Shown: positions 48,043 to 57,722 of the stretch, one piece after another
Layout: each line of letters opens with the position of its first letter
Position numbering within the stretch: the first letter of the stretch is position 1
Assembly: GCA_964544475.1 (NCBI GenBank)
Contig: CAZJBS010000004.1
Location: 124,001 to 188,000 of the forward strand
Reading direction: 5' to 3'
Length of the DNA stretch: 64,000 nt
Source: CAZJBS01 sp964544475
GTDB lineage: Bacteria; CLD3; SB21
The notes under the pieces: generated by a model
Seen by the model: only the letters and a program-made list of their open reading frames with translations
The model's database searches: none
What the model was told of the DNA's origin: nothing
Program-made: the position numbers and the translations under genes

Positions 48043-50073
48043 ATGAAACGGCTTGTTGCACTGATAATGTTGGTGACGACGGTGACTTTTCACTCGGCGG
48101 CGCAGGAGGCGTACTCCTTGAAAAATGTCTCATATCAACCTGGCCAGAGGCTCTTTATTGGGCTTGAGGGAAGCGATCTTGGAGCCCCTATTCGTGTCGA
48201 AGTCCGGGATTCAAGTGGAAATCCCGCCGCCGGCGTACCGATCGTCTTTGAAGTCGTCGAAAAACCGTCCAAATCGAAGGGTGAAATGCTGACCAAAACC
48301 GTGGTTGTCACGGATGCTCAAGGGTTGGCAGAAACCGGTTTTACATTGGGTGATCACGCGGGAGATTACCTCATCATTGCCAGGACCGAGAAAATGACCG
48401 GTCCAACCCCGACTATTTTGGTCAGGGCGCAAAGGACGGCGTGGTGGTTGTTCATTTTTATCGGCCTGTTTGGGGGTCTGGGAATATTCCTTTATGGTAT
48501 GGGTCTCGGTTCCGGCGGACTTCAAAAGATCGCCGGGGAAAGGTTACGAACCATCCTCAGCGCACTGACCGGCAATAGATTTATGGGACTGGTCGTTGGT
48601 ATTGTCATTACGGGCATCGTTCAAAGTAGTTCGGCCACGTCTGTCATGGTCGTCGGATTGGTCAGTTCATCGCTGATGACCCTGACTCAGGCCATTGGCG
48701 TGCTGATGGGTGCGCATATCGGAACAACTCTCACCGTACAATTGATCGCATTTAACGTTTCCGACTACTCCTTGTTGCTCGTCGGGGCAGGATTTCTGAT
48801 TACCCTGCTAACCAAACGGAAATTCTATATTTATCTCGGTGAAATCATTCTTGGGTTTGGTTTCATTTTCTTTGGAATGGCGGTCATGTCGCAAGCCATT
48901 GGTCCTCTAAAGACGATGCCAGCCTTCATATCCTGGTTGATCAAGTTTGGCGAGAGCCCGGTCCTTGGCATTCTGGCGTCGGCGGCTTTTACCGGAATCA
49001 TCCAGAGCAGTGGCGCCACGATCGGGTTGTGTGTTGTGATGGCCGGCGAAGGTCTTCTGTCTTTGCAGTCGGCGATGCCCCTTGTCTTTGGGGCCAATGT
49101 CGGAACGTGCGTCACGGCCTTGCTGTCCACCATCGGAGCCACGACCAACGGCAAACGAACTGCCGTCGCCCATACGATGTTCAGCATCATCGGTGTGATT
49201 CTTTTCACGCCGTTTATCGTGCCTTTTGAAAATGTCATCGTCGACGTGACAAGATGGATGGGAACAGATGCCATTCCGCGTCAAATTGCCAACGGCCACA
49301 TGTTCTTCAATGTTTTTTCTGCGGCCTTGATGATCGGATTTGTTCCGCTATTTGAAAAGTTGATTGTGAGACTTATTCCGGAGAAGGCAGAGAGCACGGA
49401 GTTTCGGCCAAAGTACCTCAATAACTCGTACCTTGAAACGCCTGAGATAGCTTTGCAACAGGCTCACCTGGAAGAACAAAGATTGACCGCCTTGATACGG
49501 GAGATGTATGACGCCTCCGCAGACATTTTCCGCCATGAAAACGAGGAAGCCATCGCCGGGCTTAGGACCAGCCTTCAGCGGGTTAACCTCCTCGAATTGG
49601 AAATCAGGCGATACCTGACCAGATTGTCCCAAAAGAACATCAGCCTGTTCCAATCACGTCGTCTGATGCGAATTCTGATGACCATTGATGATTTGAGGCA
49701 TATCGCTCAGAGTATCGGCGATACGGTCGTCGAACTGGCCGAGAAATTCTCGGATAATAAGTGGAAATTCAGCTCCGAAGGTCAAAAAGAATTGGCCGAA
49801 TTCCGTCATGCGGTCCGTGAACGCCTGAATGCGACGCTGACCGCCCTCGACAAAGAGGACAAGTCGGCGGCCGATGGAATAATTCAAGTCAAGCACGATA
49901 CTTCAAAACTCGAAGTCGCTCTGCGTGAATCCCACATGCAACGGCTTCAAAAAGGATTGGAGGAAAGCCTGACGACCAGTACGGTTCATCTTGATTTCCT
50001 GACGGCTCTCAAGCGTATTGATACCGTTTGTGTGAAAATCGCCCACGAAATCACTGAACAGTTCAAGTTTTAA
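48043..50073 (+). CDS. Na/Pi cotransporter family protein with Ig-like front domain and PhoU-like tail
   Basis: A 676-residue protein. A signal peptide (1-20) precedes a Big_1/Ig-like domain (about 24-128: PIRVEVRDSSGNPAAGVPIVFEVV ... TDAQGLAETGFTLG). The transporter core starts with a span at 133-155 and contains the paired motifs QSSSATS (194-200) and QSSGAT (321-326) of NptA-type Na/phosphate symporters. The last 200 residues are PhoU-like helices. Core and tail are normal for the family; the periplasmic Ig-like domain is not something I expect in every member. Confidence 0.9.
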   Translation: MKRLVALIMLVTTVTFHSAAQEAYSLKNVSYQPGQRLFIGLEGSDLGAPIRVEVRDSSGNPAAGVPIVFEVVEKPSKSKGEMLTKTVVVTDAQGLAETGFTLGDHAGDYLIIARTEKMTGPTPTILVRAQRTAWWLFIFIGLFGGLGIFLYGMGLGSGGLQKIAGERLRTILSALTGNRFMGLVVGIVITGIVQSSSATSVMVVGLVSSSLMTLTQAIGVLMGAHIGTTLTVQLIAFNVSDYSLLLVGAGFLITLLTKRKFYIYLGEIILGFGFIFFGMAVMSQAIGPLKTMPAFISWLIKFGESPVLGILASAAFTGIIQSSGATIGLCVVMAGEGLLSLQSAMPLVFGANVGTCVTALLSTIGATTNGKRTAVAHTMFSIIGVILFTPFIVPFENVIVDVTRWMGTDAIPRQIANGHMFFNVFSAALMIGFVPLFEKLIVRLIPEKAESTEFRPKYLNNSYLETPEIALQQAHLEEQRLTALIREMYDASADIFRHENEEAIAGLRTSLQRVNLLELEIRRYLTRLSQKNISLFQSRRLMRILMTIDDLRHIAQSIGDTVVELAEKFSDNKWKFSSEGQKELAEFRHAVRERLNATLTALDKEDKSAADGIIQVKHDTSKLEVALRESHMQRLQKGLEESLTTSTVHLDFLTALKRIDTVCVKIAHEITEQFKF

Positions 50074-50091
50074 CCGACGGTTGACATCTCA

Positions 50092-50124
50092 CTCCGGTTG
50101 GACAATACTAAGGTCCAACCGGAG
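50092..50124 (+). terminator. Long perfect hairpin after the Na/Pi transporter gene
   Basis: A 12-bp perfect stem CTCCGGTTGGAC/GTCCAACCGGAG with a 9-base loop, 19 bp after the stop. There is no T run, so it may be a transcript-end stabiliser rather than an intrinsic terminator. Confidence 0.5.
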
Positions 50125-50235
50125 CGATGCCCTACGACTACGTTCTCTCTCCTATCGTTAGAATTTGCTTGTTTCATTCGGTGAATTTCCAAACATTGAT
50201 TCAGGGTCTTTTTCATTCATTTTATGGTGGTGTTC

Positions 50236-51972
50236 ATGGATTTGTTCAGAAAGAAATCCATCAATGGTATTCTATCCGAAACGCTGGATAGCTCGCACAC
50301 CGGCGAATCATCCTCTCTGAATCGGGCGTTGACGGTAAGGGACCTGACGGCACTGGGCATAGCGGCCGTGGTCGGCGCCGGCATATTCAGCACGATCGGC
50401 AATGCGGCAGCCCAGGGTGGTCCGGCCGTTTCTCTTCTTTTTGTTTTTACAGCTGTCGCATGTGGATTTTCAGCCCTTTGTTATGCCGAGTTTGCATCCA
50501 TGATTCCCATTTCCGGCAGCGCCTACACGTACGCCTATGCGTCATTTGGAGAACTAACCGCATGGATCATCGGTTGGGACCTCCTCATCGAGTATGCAAT
50601 TGGTAATATTGCCGTCGCCATATCGTGGTCTGACTATTTTACCGGCTTCTTGATGGGGTTTGGGATTCACTTTCCGGAATACCTTTCCATGGATTTCCTT
50701 TCGGCCTGGCGCGGCTATGAAGAGGCGATTCGGCAGATGGCCACCGGTGTTTCCTTGAAGGACCTGCCGTGGAATATTCACGATGCCTATTTGGCGTGGG
50801 AGAACGCTCCGCGCGTCGGATCGCTCCACGTTGTCGCTGATGTACCTGCCCTGGCGATCACGATTCTCATAACGTACCTGATATACATTGGGATACGTGA
50901 ATCAAGGAACGCCAACAACATCATGGTTGCGATCAAACTCGTGATCATTTTCATCGTCATTGCGGTGGGGTTCTTCTACGTCACACCTTCGAATTGGGAC
51001 CCTTTTGCCCCCAATGGCATTTCCGGTGTGCTCAGGGGCGTCTCCGCCGTCTTTTTTGCGTATATCGGATTTGACGCCATTTCGACGACGGCAGAAGAAT
51101 GCAAGGACCCCCAACGGGATCTTCCGAGGGGCATGTTCTATTCTTTGGTGATCTGCACCGTGTTGTATGTTCTTATCTCATTGGTCCTCACGGGCATGGT
51201 GCATTACTCCGATTTGGCCGTTGGGGACCCGATGGCATTTGTTTTCAAGAAAGTCGGTCTCGAGTGGTTATCCGGAGTCGTGGCAGTCAGCGCCATCGTG
51301 GCCATGGCCAGCGTTCTATTGGCATTCCAACTCGGCCAGCCGCGAATTTGGATGAGCATGAGCCGCGACGGTCTGTTGCCGCAGATTTTTTCGCGAATTC
51401 ATCCCAAACACCACACGCCTTCTTTTTCGACGATCTTGACCGGATTTGTTGTTGCGATTCCGGCGCTGTTCCTGAATCTCACCGAAGTAACTGATCTGAC
51501 GAGCATCGGAACGTTGTTTGCATTTGTTCTGGTTTGCGGAGGTGTTTTGGTTCTACAGAACAGCCCGAGTGCACCCGAGAGAAAATTCAAAATAACCTAT
51601 ATTAACGGAAAATGGGTTTTACCTTGCCTGGTTGTTTTGACGTTGGTGGGTATTCACTATTACAACCCGGACTCGTGGGGAACCTTCTTCAGTCTGTCGA
51701 GTGCAGACGACGCCGCTGCATCAGGGTGGGAGGTCTTCAAACACAAGATTCCGTTGATCCTGTTCTTCATGCTGACTGCCGTCATCGTTGTGCTGACATT
51801 CTTGAAGAATTTGTCACTAATCCCGGTGCTCGGTCTCCTCAGTTGTTTCTATTTGATGACAGAGCTCGGTATTACGAACTGGTTTCGTTTTTTCATTTGG
51901 TTGGGTGTCGGTTTGATTATTTATTTTACATATGGATATCGATCGAGCAAACTGAGAAGATCCGAAAAATGA
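50236..51972 (+). CDS. APC-family amino-acid permease
   Basis: A 578-residue membrane transporter with about 12-14 spans. The opening MDLFRKKSINGIL and the SLNRALTVRDLTALGIAAVVGAGIF segment, with the G-x-G-x-G unwound helix 1, match cationic-amino-acid/YfnA-like permeases of the APC superfamily. Other landmarks: AEFASMIPISGSAYTYAYASFGE and FFAYIGFDAISTTAEECKDPQRDLPRG. The substrate is unknown. Start 50236 rather than 50224 because GGTGG precedes it as SD and the family begins there. Confidence 0.92.
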   Translation: MDLFRKKSINGILSETLDSSHTGESSSLNRALTVRDLTALGIAAVVGAGIFSTIGNAAAQGGPAVSLLFVFTAVACGFSALCYAEFASMIPISGSAYTYAYASFGELTAWIIGWDLLIEYAIGNIAVAISWSDYFTGFLMGFGIHFPEYLSMDFLSAWRGYEEAIRQMATGVSLKDLPWNIHDAYLAWENAPRVGSLHVVADVPALAITILITYLIYIGIRESRNANNIMVAIKLVIIFIVIAVGFFYVTPSNWDPFAPNGISGVLRGVSAVFFAYIGFDAISTTAEECKDPQRDLPRGMFYSLVICTVLYVLISLVLTGMVHYSDLAVGDPMAFVFKKVGLEWLSGVVAVSAIVAMASVLLAFQLGQPRIWMSMSRDGLLPQIFSRIHPKHHTPSFSTILTGFVVAIPALFLNLTEVTDLTSIGTLFAFVLVCGGVLVLQNSPSAPERKFKITYINGKWVLPCLVVLTLVGIHYYNPDSWGTFFSLSSADDAAASGWEVFKHKIPLILFFMLTAVIVVLTFLKNLSLIPVLGLLSCFYLMTELGITNWFRFFIWLGVGLIIYFTYGYRSSKLRRSEK

Positions 51973-52023
51973 AACCTGTAGCCCGTGGTGTCGTAATCTG
52001 ATCTCTTTTCAAAGTGACGAATC

Positions 52024-52512
52024 ATGCGACGCTTCTTTCTCGTCTACGCCTTGACGGCAGCCTGCAATCTATTTTCGCAGGAGACGGTTCAAGTACGAAC
52101 GTTTGACGAATTGTTTGACGCCATACACCGACCAAATGACACGACGTATGTGGTTAATTTTTGGGCGACGTGGTGCCGCCCATGTCTTGAGGAGTTGCCT
52201 TTGTTCGAAGCTCTTCAAAACCGCTTCCCCGGCAGCAAGCTGAAAGTTATTCTCGTCAGCCTTGATCTCAAGTCTCAGCTTGATACCAGACTTCGCCCAT
52301 TCGTGAAAAAGTACGGACTGACGTCCAGCGTGGTGTGGTTGGATGAACCGGACGGCAATACTTTTATCGACAAGGTATCCACGTCATGGTCCGGGGCCAT
52401 ACCCGCCACCCTCATTCTCAACAACAGCAACGGAACCCAACTGTTCTATGAGAAGCAGTTTCAGAATTCAGAGCTCGAAACCATCATTCAGAAAATAATC
52501 GAAAGGAAATAA
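52024..52512 (+). CDS. TlpA-like thioredoxin-fold protein, exported
   Basis: A 162-residue protein with a signal peptide (1-19, ending LFSQE) and a thioredoxin fold with VVNFWATWCRPCLEELPLFE (CxxC redox pair) and the cis-Pro region GAIPATLIL. Such periplasmic proteins reduce or resolve disulfides, for example in cytochrome c maturation. It is followed by another redoxin gene one base later. Confidence 0.9.
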   Translation: MRRFFLVYALTAACNLFSQETVQVRTFDELFDAIHRPNDTTYVVNFWATWCRPCLEELPLFEALQNRFPGSKLKVILVSLDLKSQLDTRLRPFVKKYGLTSSVVWLDEPDGNTFIDKVSTSWSGAIPATLILNNSNGTQLFYEKQFQNSELETIIQKIIERK

Positions 52513-52513
52513 C

Positions 52514-53122
52514 ATGAACAGATTGCTCGTCGGGATATGGATGTCCCTTTTCACAATCACTGGTCAGGCCCAGACAGGATACAAAGTCGGCGACCTGGCG
52601 CGAGATTTCAGACTGAAAAATGTCGACGGCCAAATGGTCTCCATGGGCAACTACAGCGATGCGAAGGGTTTTATTGTTGCCTTCACATGCAATCATTGTC
52701 CATATTCAAAAGCTTATGAGCAAAGGATCATCGACTTGCACAACAAGTTTGCTTCCATGGGCTATCCGGTTTTAGCTGTCAATCCGAACGATGCCAGTCG
52801 GGAGCCTGAGGACTCTTTTGACAATATGATCAAACGGGCCAAAGAAAAGGGCTATCCATTTCCCTATCTGCATGACGAAACGCAGGAAATAGCCACAGCG
52901 TTCGGAGCTACCAGAACTCCGCATACGTACGTTCTTCAAAAAACTTCGAAGGGTTTGGAAGTCGTCTACATTGGCGCGATTGATGACAATGTCGAGGATG
53001 CTGCGGCAACGAAATCAAGATACGTGGAGGCGGCCATTGATGCGCTCTCCAAAGGACAGAAGCCTTCACCCTCCACCACAAAGGCCATCGGCTGCACTAT
53101 CAAATGGAAGAAATCGTCCTAG
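52514..53122 (+). CDS. Redoxin (AhpC/TSA-like thioredoxin family), exported
   Basis: A 202-residue protein with signal peptide (1-19, ending TGQAQ) and a peroxiredoxin-like thioredoxin fold: KVGDLARDFRLKNVDGQMVSM, FTCNHCPYSKAYEQRI (CxxC), and the TPHTYVL cis-Pro region. This CNHCPY type is common in Bacteroidota and Planctomycetota and is likely a thiol-disulfide protein rather than a true peroxidase. Paired with the TlpA-like gene and followed by a terminator. Confidence 0.88.
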   Translation: MNRLLVGIWMSLFTITGQAQTGYKVGDLARDFRLKNVDGQMVSMGNYSDAKGFIVAFTCNHCPYSKAYEQRIIDLHNKFASMGYPVLAVNPNDASREPEDSFDNMIKRAKEKGYPFPYLHDETQEIATAFGATRTPHTYVLQKTSKGLEVVYIGAIDDNVEDAAATKSRYVEAAIDALSKGQKPSPSTTKAIGCTIKWKKSS

Positions 53123-53149
53123 TACCGCGGACTGCCCTTCCGAAAATCC

Positions 53150-53181
53150 AAAGGCTGTTCGATGGTGGACAGCCTTCTTTG
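53150..53181 (+). terminator. Rho-independent terminator after the redoxin pair
   Basis: GGCTGTTC pairs with GGACAGCC (one G-T) around a 6-base loop, preceded by AAA and followed by TTCTTTGTT. Confidence 0.75.
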
Positions 53182-53191
53182 TTGCGGTACG

Positions 53192-53220
53192 TTGCTTCAT
53201 ATTTCTTTTTTTTCTAAACT
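53192..53220 (+). promoter_or_regulatory. Candidate sigma-70 promoter for the DUF2339-DUF3999 pair
   Basis: TTGCTT at 53192-53197, 17-bp spacer (T-rich), TAAACT at 53215-53220. It lies directly after a terminator and 28 bp before the ATG. Confidence 0.35.
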
Positions 53221-53247
53221 CTGTCTGCAGAAAACCAGATGTGATCC

Positions 53248-55542
53248 ATGAGTGAATCCAGCCTCGATGTCCTTGAAAAACGCCTGCAGGCTATCACCAA
53301 GACGTTGATCAACGCTCAAATAGAGCTGGGAATGGTCAAAGAAGAGGTGGAGGCTCTCAAGGCGGGCAAAACGCCACTCCCGGTCCGGCAGCCGATCGAG
53401 CAACAGGCGTCCGTCCAAGAAGCTCCGGTACCTCCTCCAAACATGGTCACGCCATCGGCCAAAACCGCTCCAAAAGCCAAGCCGAAGAGAGATGTCGAAC
53501 GGTTTATAGGCGGAAAACTGATAACCATCATCGGTGTTTTGATCCTTGTCATCGGCGTCGGCATATTTGTCAAGTACGCCGTTGACAACGACATGATTGG
53601 CGCCGTCGGTCGTGTGACTCTCGGTATATTGGCTGGCAGTCTGTTGCTCGGTGTAGCGTTCCGATTGAAATCGCGATATGCCGCGTTTTCAGCTGCTCTG
53701 TTGAGTGGAGGCGTGGCGACGCTCTATTTCACAGTTTTCGCCGCATACGATTTTTACCGGTTGATGCCGCCGGGGGTGGCTTTTGTTTTGATGGTCTTGT
53801 TGACGATCTTTGCCGTGTTCTCAGCGATCATGTACAATATGCAGGTGATTGCCATAATCGGCCTGACGGGTGCATATGCCGTTCCTCTTTTATTGAGTGA
53901 CAATTCGGGCCGCGTTTTGATTCTGTTTTCATACATGACGATCGTCAACGCCGGCATACTTTTTTTGGCCTTCCGCAAGTATTGGCGGCTTACGAATTGG
54001 GTGGCTTTTGTATTGACGTGGCTGATCGTGTCTATATGGTTTGCCGACCGCTATGATCCGGATCGCCATCAAAGCGTGGCTTTGGCGTTTTCATTTGTTT
54101 TCTTTATGATGTTCTACCTGATGGCCACGTTCTATAAGCTCGTCAGGAGAGAAACGTTTGGGCCCCACGACGTTGTATTGATCGCACTCAACAGCTTTGT
54201 GTACTACGCGATTGGATATGCCATATTTGATCGCATAGACAACGGGGTGTACCTCGGGGGCTTTACCGTATTTAACGCCGTGGTCCATTCGGGTTTTGCT
54301 TTCCATTCGCTCCGGTCCGGATTATCGGACAGACGCTTTTTCCTGCTCGAAATCACCATGATGCTGGCTTTTGCCGGAATTGCCATTCCTGTACAGATGG
54401 ACGGTAACTGGGTCACGCTCGCCTGGGGGATTGGCTCCGCCCTTCTTTTCTGGATCGGTTACACCCAGAACGTACGGCTTTATGAGCGACTGGCTTACAC
54501 GCTTGCTCTATTTTCCTGCGGGAGTCTGATGGACGATTGGACTTTGTATGGAAATGAAACCTTCATCACCACGCATCACGTGATTCTGCATGTGGTATTC
54601 CTCACAACGATTATTGTCATTTCGTCGCTGGCCGTGATTTTGTGGCTGGAATGGTCCAAACCGCCCTCCATTTCTGGAAATGGCTTTTCACGTTGGATGA
54701 CCTACACGAAATACGTCCTCTTGGCCGTCCTTGTTTGGCTTGTCTACAGCCTCGGTTTTCACGAAGTGGCCATGTACTGGGACCAGTCCTACTACCATGC
54801 TTCTCTTGCATTGGAATACGGAATATTCAATGAAGATTTGTTGATATTCAAAGATGTGTGGCTGTCCAATTATTCAGCGGTATTCGTCCTGGCCGGCGTG
54901 ATTTCCGCCCATTATCGTTTCAGCAATCGAATGGTCGCTTTCGTAGTCTTGTCCTTCGCTCTTGTTATACTTTTGATGTTCTTTTTCCGTGTCCTTCCAC
55001 AACTTTCAGACCTGCACCGTATCTATCTGGCGGACTCCGGTGAGCGTATGTTTCCGGTAAGCTCCGATTACATTCGACTTCGCTACTTCTGCTATGTGCC
55101 GGTCGTACTGCTCGTTTGGAGCATCCGGCGGCTCTGTGCAAAGACGGTTGTGGAACTGACCGGTTTGTCGGCGTTCGTATTTCACCTTCTGCTTGTTACC
55201 ATACTCAGCTTCGAACTGAGCGCGCTTTTTACGTTATCGCATCCTGCCGAATGGGTCTATTACGATGACCTCGCAACCCGCCTCGGGTTTTCATTGCTGT
55301 GGGCTATCTACGCATTGGTTCTGATAACCGTTGGAATTTGGCAACGGCGAAAACTCGACCGTCTTTTTGGCATCGGACTCCTCGCGGCTACGCTGATCAA
55401 ACTTTATGTTTATGATCTGAGAGATCTTTCAACGGGACCCAAGATTATTCTTTTTATTGCCCTTGGGCTTCTGTTGCTTGTCATAGCGTTTCTTTATCAA
55501 AAATTCAAAACCACGATATTCGCCGAAGATGAACCAAGTTAG
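53248..55542 (+). CDS. DUF2339 multi-span membrane protein
   Basis: A 764-residue protein. An N-terminal coiled coil (SLDVLEKRLQAITKTLINAQIELGMVKEEVEALK) and a Pro-rich linker (to about 80) lead to ERFIGGKLITIIGVLILVIGVGIFVKYAVDN, the DUF2339 signature, then some 20 or more membrane spans. Function is unknown; in many genomes it is adjacent to a DUF3999 gene as here, which suggests a membrane complex. The next gene overlaps its end by 14 bp. Confidence 0.9.
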   Translation: MSESSLDVLEKRLQAITKTLINAQIELGMVKEEVEALKAGKTPLPVRQPIEQQASVQEAPVPPPNMVTPSAKTAPKAKPKRDVERFIGGKLITIIGVLILVIGVGIFVKYAVDNDMIGAVGRVTLGILAGSLLLGVAFRLKSRYAAFSAALLSGGVATLYFTVFAAYDFYRLMPPGVAFVLMVLLTIFAVFSAIMYNMQVIAIIGLTGAYAVPLLLSDNSGRVLILFSYMTIVNAGILFLAFRKYWRLTNWVAFVLTWLIVSIWFADRYDPDRHQSVALAFSFVFFMMFYLMATFYKLVRRETFGPHDVVLIALNSFVYYAIGYAIFDRIDNGVYLGGFTVFNAVVHSGFAFHSLRSGLSDRRFFLLEITMMLAFAGIAIPVQMDGNWVTLAWGIGSALLFWIGYTQNVRLYERLAYTLALFSCGSLMDDWTLYGNETFITTHHVILHVVFLTTIIVISSLAVILWLEWSKPPSISGNGFSRWMTYTKYVLLAVLVWLVYSLGFHEVAMYWDQSYYHASLALEYGIFNEDLLIFKDVWLSNYSAVFVLAGVISAHYRFSNRMVAFVVLSFALVILLMFFFRVLPQLSDLHRIYLADSGERMFPVSSDYIRLRYFCYVPVVLLVWSIRRLCAKTVVELTGLSAFVFHLLLVTILSFELSALFTLSHPAEWVYYDDLATRLGFSLLWAIYALVLITVGIWQRRKLDRLFGIGLLAATLIKLYVYDLRDLSTGPKIILFIALGLLLLVIAFLYQKFKTTIFAEDEPS

Positions 55543-56788
55543 AATAATAGGGCTTGTCACGTGGCTGGTGCCGTTCCTTTCTGTGCTGCCACAAATAACG
55601 AGCTATTCGTGGAATTGCAAAACAGAAACCGTCGCGGATTCGGGCTGGTACGCCATTGAGCTTCCGCCGCATGTCCTCTCCGGGTGTGAGTCGGGATTCA
55701 ATGATATCAGAGTATATCGGCTGGATCGTGATACGGTGGAGGTTCCATTCCTGCTTAGAACGGCCTCAGCCATGGCTGAAGAAGATTCCATTCCATGCAA
55801 GATCCTCAACGTGGGACAAGATCCCGCTACCGGTCTTTTTGAATTTACGATTCGTTTGGAGGATAGAAAAACCATCAACCACATAAAAATGAATTTTGTC
55901 GAGGACAATTTCGACGGAGAAGTGGTCTCGGTTGAAGGAAGTTTCAATCAAACTGAGTGGGTTGTCGTTTCGCGGGACCAAAGGATTACATCCTTTGACA
56001 ACGGCGATATTCAATACCGTTATACCGTGTTGTCATTCAATGATTGCAATTACCTGTATTATCGTATTCGCATAAGAAATGCGCCCCGATTCGGCAAGGT
56101 ACAGCCTCTGCATTTGAAATCCGCCGCCGTGCATCGTTTCATCAAAAGGCCAGCGGCGATGGACACTTTGACGGCTGTTTCAATTTCAGTGTCCGCGGAT
56201 CGGGAGAGCCGCTCAACGCAGGTCCTGATTGATCTGGATAACATCCGTATCGTCGACCGCATAGTCATCGGGGCCGATTTCGCATCCGATTACTTTCGGA
56301 GATTCTCAATTGAATATGTTGCCGACAGTGTCAAGATCGAAGACCGGTACGAATACATATGGGTCGCTTTTGGCTCCGGCTTGCTCTCTTCATTGGAAAG
56401 CCCTACCCACGTAGGCGGACACGCTCGAACCCATCGGCTCCGGATACGCATCTTCAATGGTGATGACCAACCTCTTTCCGTTGCCGTGACCAGAATCATG
56501 GCGCTGACACGATCCCTGGTATGCCGAATGTCGCCCGGCGCTCATTACGTCGTCGTTTATGGCCGATCCAACGATCGCGCGCCCCAATACGATCTCGTGA
56601 ATTATCAGGACAAAATTCCTGATGAGCTAATGAAGCTTGGCCTGAAGTTGCCGGAAAGGACGGTTTTACAAGGAGGTGTGGTCTTCTTTGTGACCAGAAA
56701 TTGGATTTGGCTTGCCATGACCGTTGCCATCGCAATAATGGTGATCTTTGGCGTACAAATGTATCGGCAATCTGTGGCCAAAACGTGA
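55529..56788 (+). CDS. DUF3999-like exported/anchored protein
   Basis: A 419-residue protein with an N-terminal signal (VTWLVPFLSVLP), a large beta-rich outer part (YAIELPPHVLSGCESGFNDIRVYRLDRDTVEVPFLLR, then two repeated carbohydrate-binding-like sandwich units) and one C-terminal span (WIWLAMTVAIAIMVIFGVQMY). Overlap with the DUF2339 gene and this layout match DUF3999, the usual partner. Inferred role: periplasmic subunit of a DUF2339 complex. Function unknown. Its stop lies only 4 bp from that of the convergent epimerase gene. Confidence 0.75.
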   Translation: MNQVRIIGLVTWLVPFLSVLPQITSYSWNCKTETVADSGWYAIELPPHVLSGCESGFNDIRVYRLDRDTVEVPFLLRTASAMAEEDSIPCKILNVGQDPATGLFEFTIRLEDRKTINHIKMNFVEDNFDGEVVSVEGSFNQTEWVVVSRDQRITSFDNGDIQYRYTVLSFNDCNYLYYRIRIRNAPRFGKVQPLHLKSAAVHRFIKRPAAMDTLTAVSISVSADRESRSTQVLIDLDNIRIVDRIVIGADFASDYFRRFSIEYVADSVKIEDRYEYIWVAFGSGLLSSLESPTHVGGHARTHRLRIRIFNGDDQPLSVAVTRIMALTRSLVCRMSPGAHYVVVYGRSNDRAPQYDLVNYQDKIPDELMKLGLKLPERTVLQGGVVFFVTRNWIWLAMTVAIAIMVIFGVQMYRQSVAKT

Positions 56789-56792
56789 CGGC

Positions 56793-57722
56793 TCACGGTC
56801 GCGTCGGTATGGCCAGGAGATCGGCCAGCGCGGGACCCAGGCTCGGAAATTCGAATCGATATCCGCTTTCAAGAAGCCGTTTTGGAATCGCCCGTTGTCC
56901 GGTCGTCAGCGTTTCTGCAAACTCTCCCACCGCAATGCGCAAAACGGACTCCGGCACTCGCAACCAACTGGGGCGATGAAGTGCTTTCCCAAGTTCTTTG
57001 CTGAATTCATGCTGACGGACGACCCCGGGCGCTGTGACATTGAAGGGACCACGTAAGTCAGGGTTTTGCATCACATGCAGAATCGCATTGATAGCGTCCG
57101 TCATGTGAATCCATGGAAACCAGTGGGTACCTGGTCCGATCGGACCTCCGACAAAGAACTTGAATGGGGTTATCAATTTCTCCAGGGCCCCGCCTTCACT
57201 GCCCAGTATGATGCCAAAACGCAGGCAGACCACCCGTGACCCAAAATCAGCGGCGCGAGTCGCTTGCCGTTCCCATTCGGAACAAAGCTGCCCTAGAAAG
57301 TCGTTGGCGGGCGGATGATTCTCGTCGACATCTCCTTCCGGAACATGACCATAGTACCCGACAGCCGACGCGTTAATGAGCAACCTGGGCGCTTTCTGTA
57401 CCGATCCAATTCCGGTAACCAGGGAACGGGTCGTGCTGATTCGGCTTGCTCGAATGCTCTCTTTTCGAGTTGCTGTCCACCGTTTCGCGGCAATGGATTC
57501 GCCGGCCAGGTTAATGACGGCGTCGGCATCTTCCAATTGTTCCGTCCAGCTCGCATCCGTGCCGGCTGAATCCCACAAAACAGTCTGGACCGAAGTACCG
57601 CGATCTGAAACGGCTTTGGAGACGTTTCTTGTGAGAACAATCGGATCGTGGTTGTTTTCCAGCAGCCGCTGAATCAGACGATACCCTACAAATCCTGACG
57701 CGCCAGCCAATACGATTTTCAT
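56793..57722 (-). CDS. TIGR01777 family NAD(P)-dependent epimerase/SDR
   Basis: A 309-residue extended SDR protein. Rossmann motif GASGFVGYRLIQRLL at residues 6-20, then AVINLAGESIAAKRW, NASAVGYYG (Tyr-x-x-x region), RFGIILGSEGGAL and the DUF1731 C-terminus with VPESVLRIAVGEFAETLTTGQRAIPKRLLESGYRFEFPSL, typical of the YfcH/SulA group. Substrate unknown. The start at 57722 overlaps the stop of the DUF2784 gene (ATGA); the longer frame lies within that gene. Confidence 0.92.
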   Translation of the reverse strand: MKIVLAGASGFVGYRLIQRLLENNHDPIVLTRNVSKAVSDRGTSVQTVLWDSAGTDASWTEQLEDADAVINLAGESIAAKRWTATRKESIRASRISTTRSLVTGIGSVQKAPRLLINASAVGYYGHVPEGDVDENHPPANDFLGQLCSEWERQATRAADFGSRVVCLRFGIILGSEGGALEKLITPFKFFVGGPIGPGTHWFPWIHMTDAINAILHVMQNPDLRGPFNVTAPGVVRQHEFSKELGKALHRPSWLRVPESVLRIAVGEFAETLTTGQRAIPKRLLESGYRFEFPSLGPALADLLAIPTRP

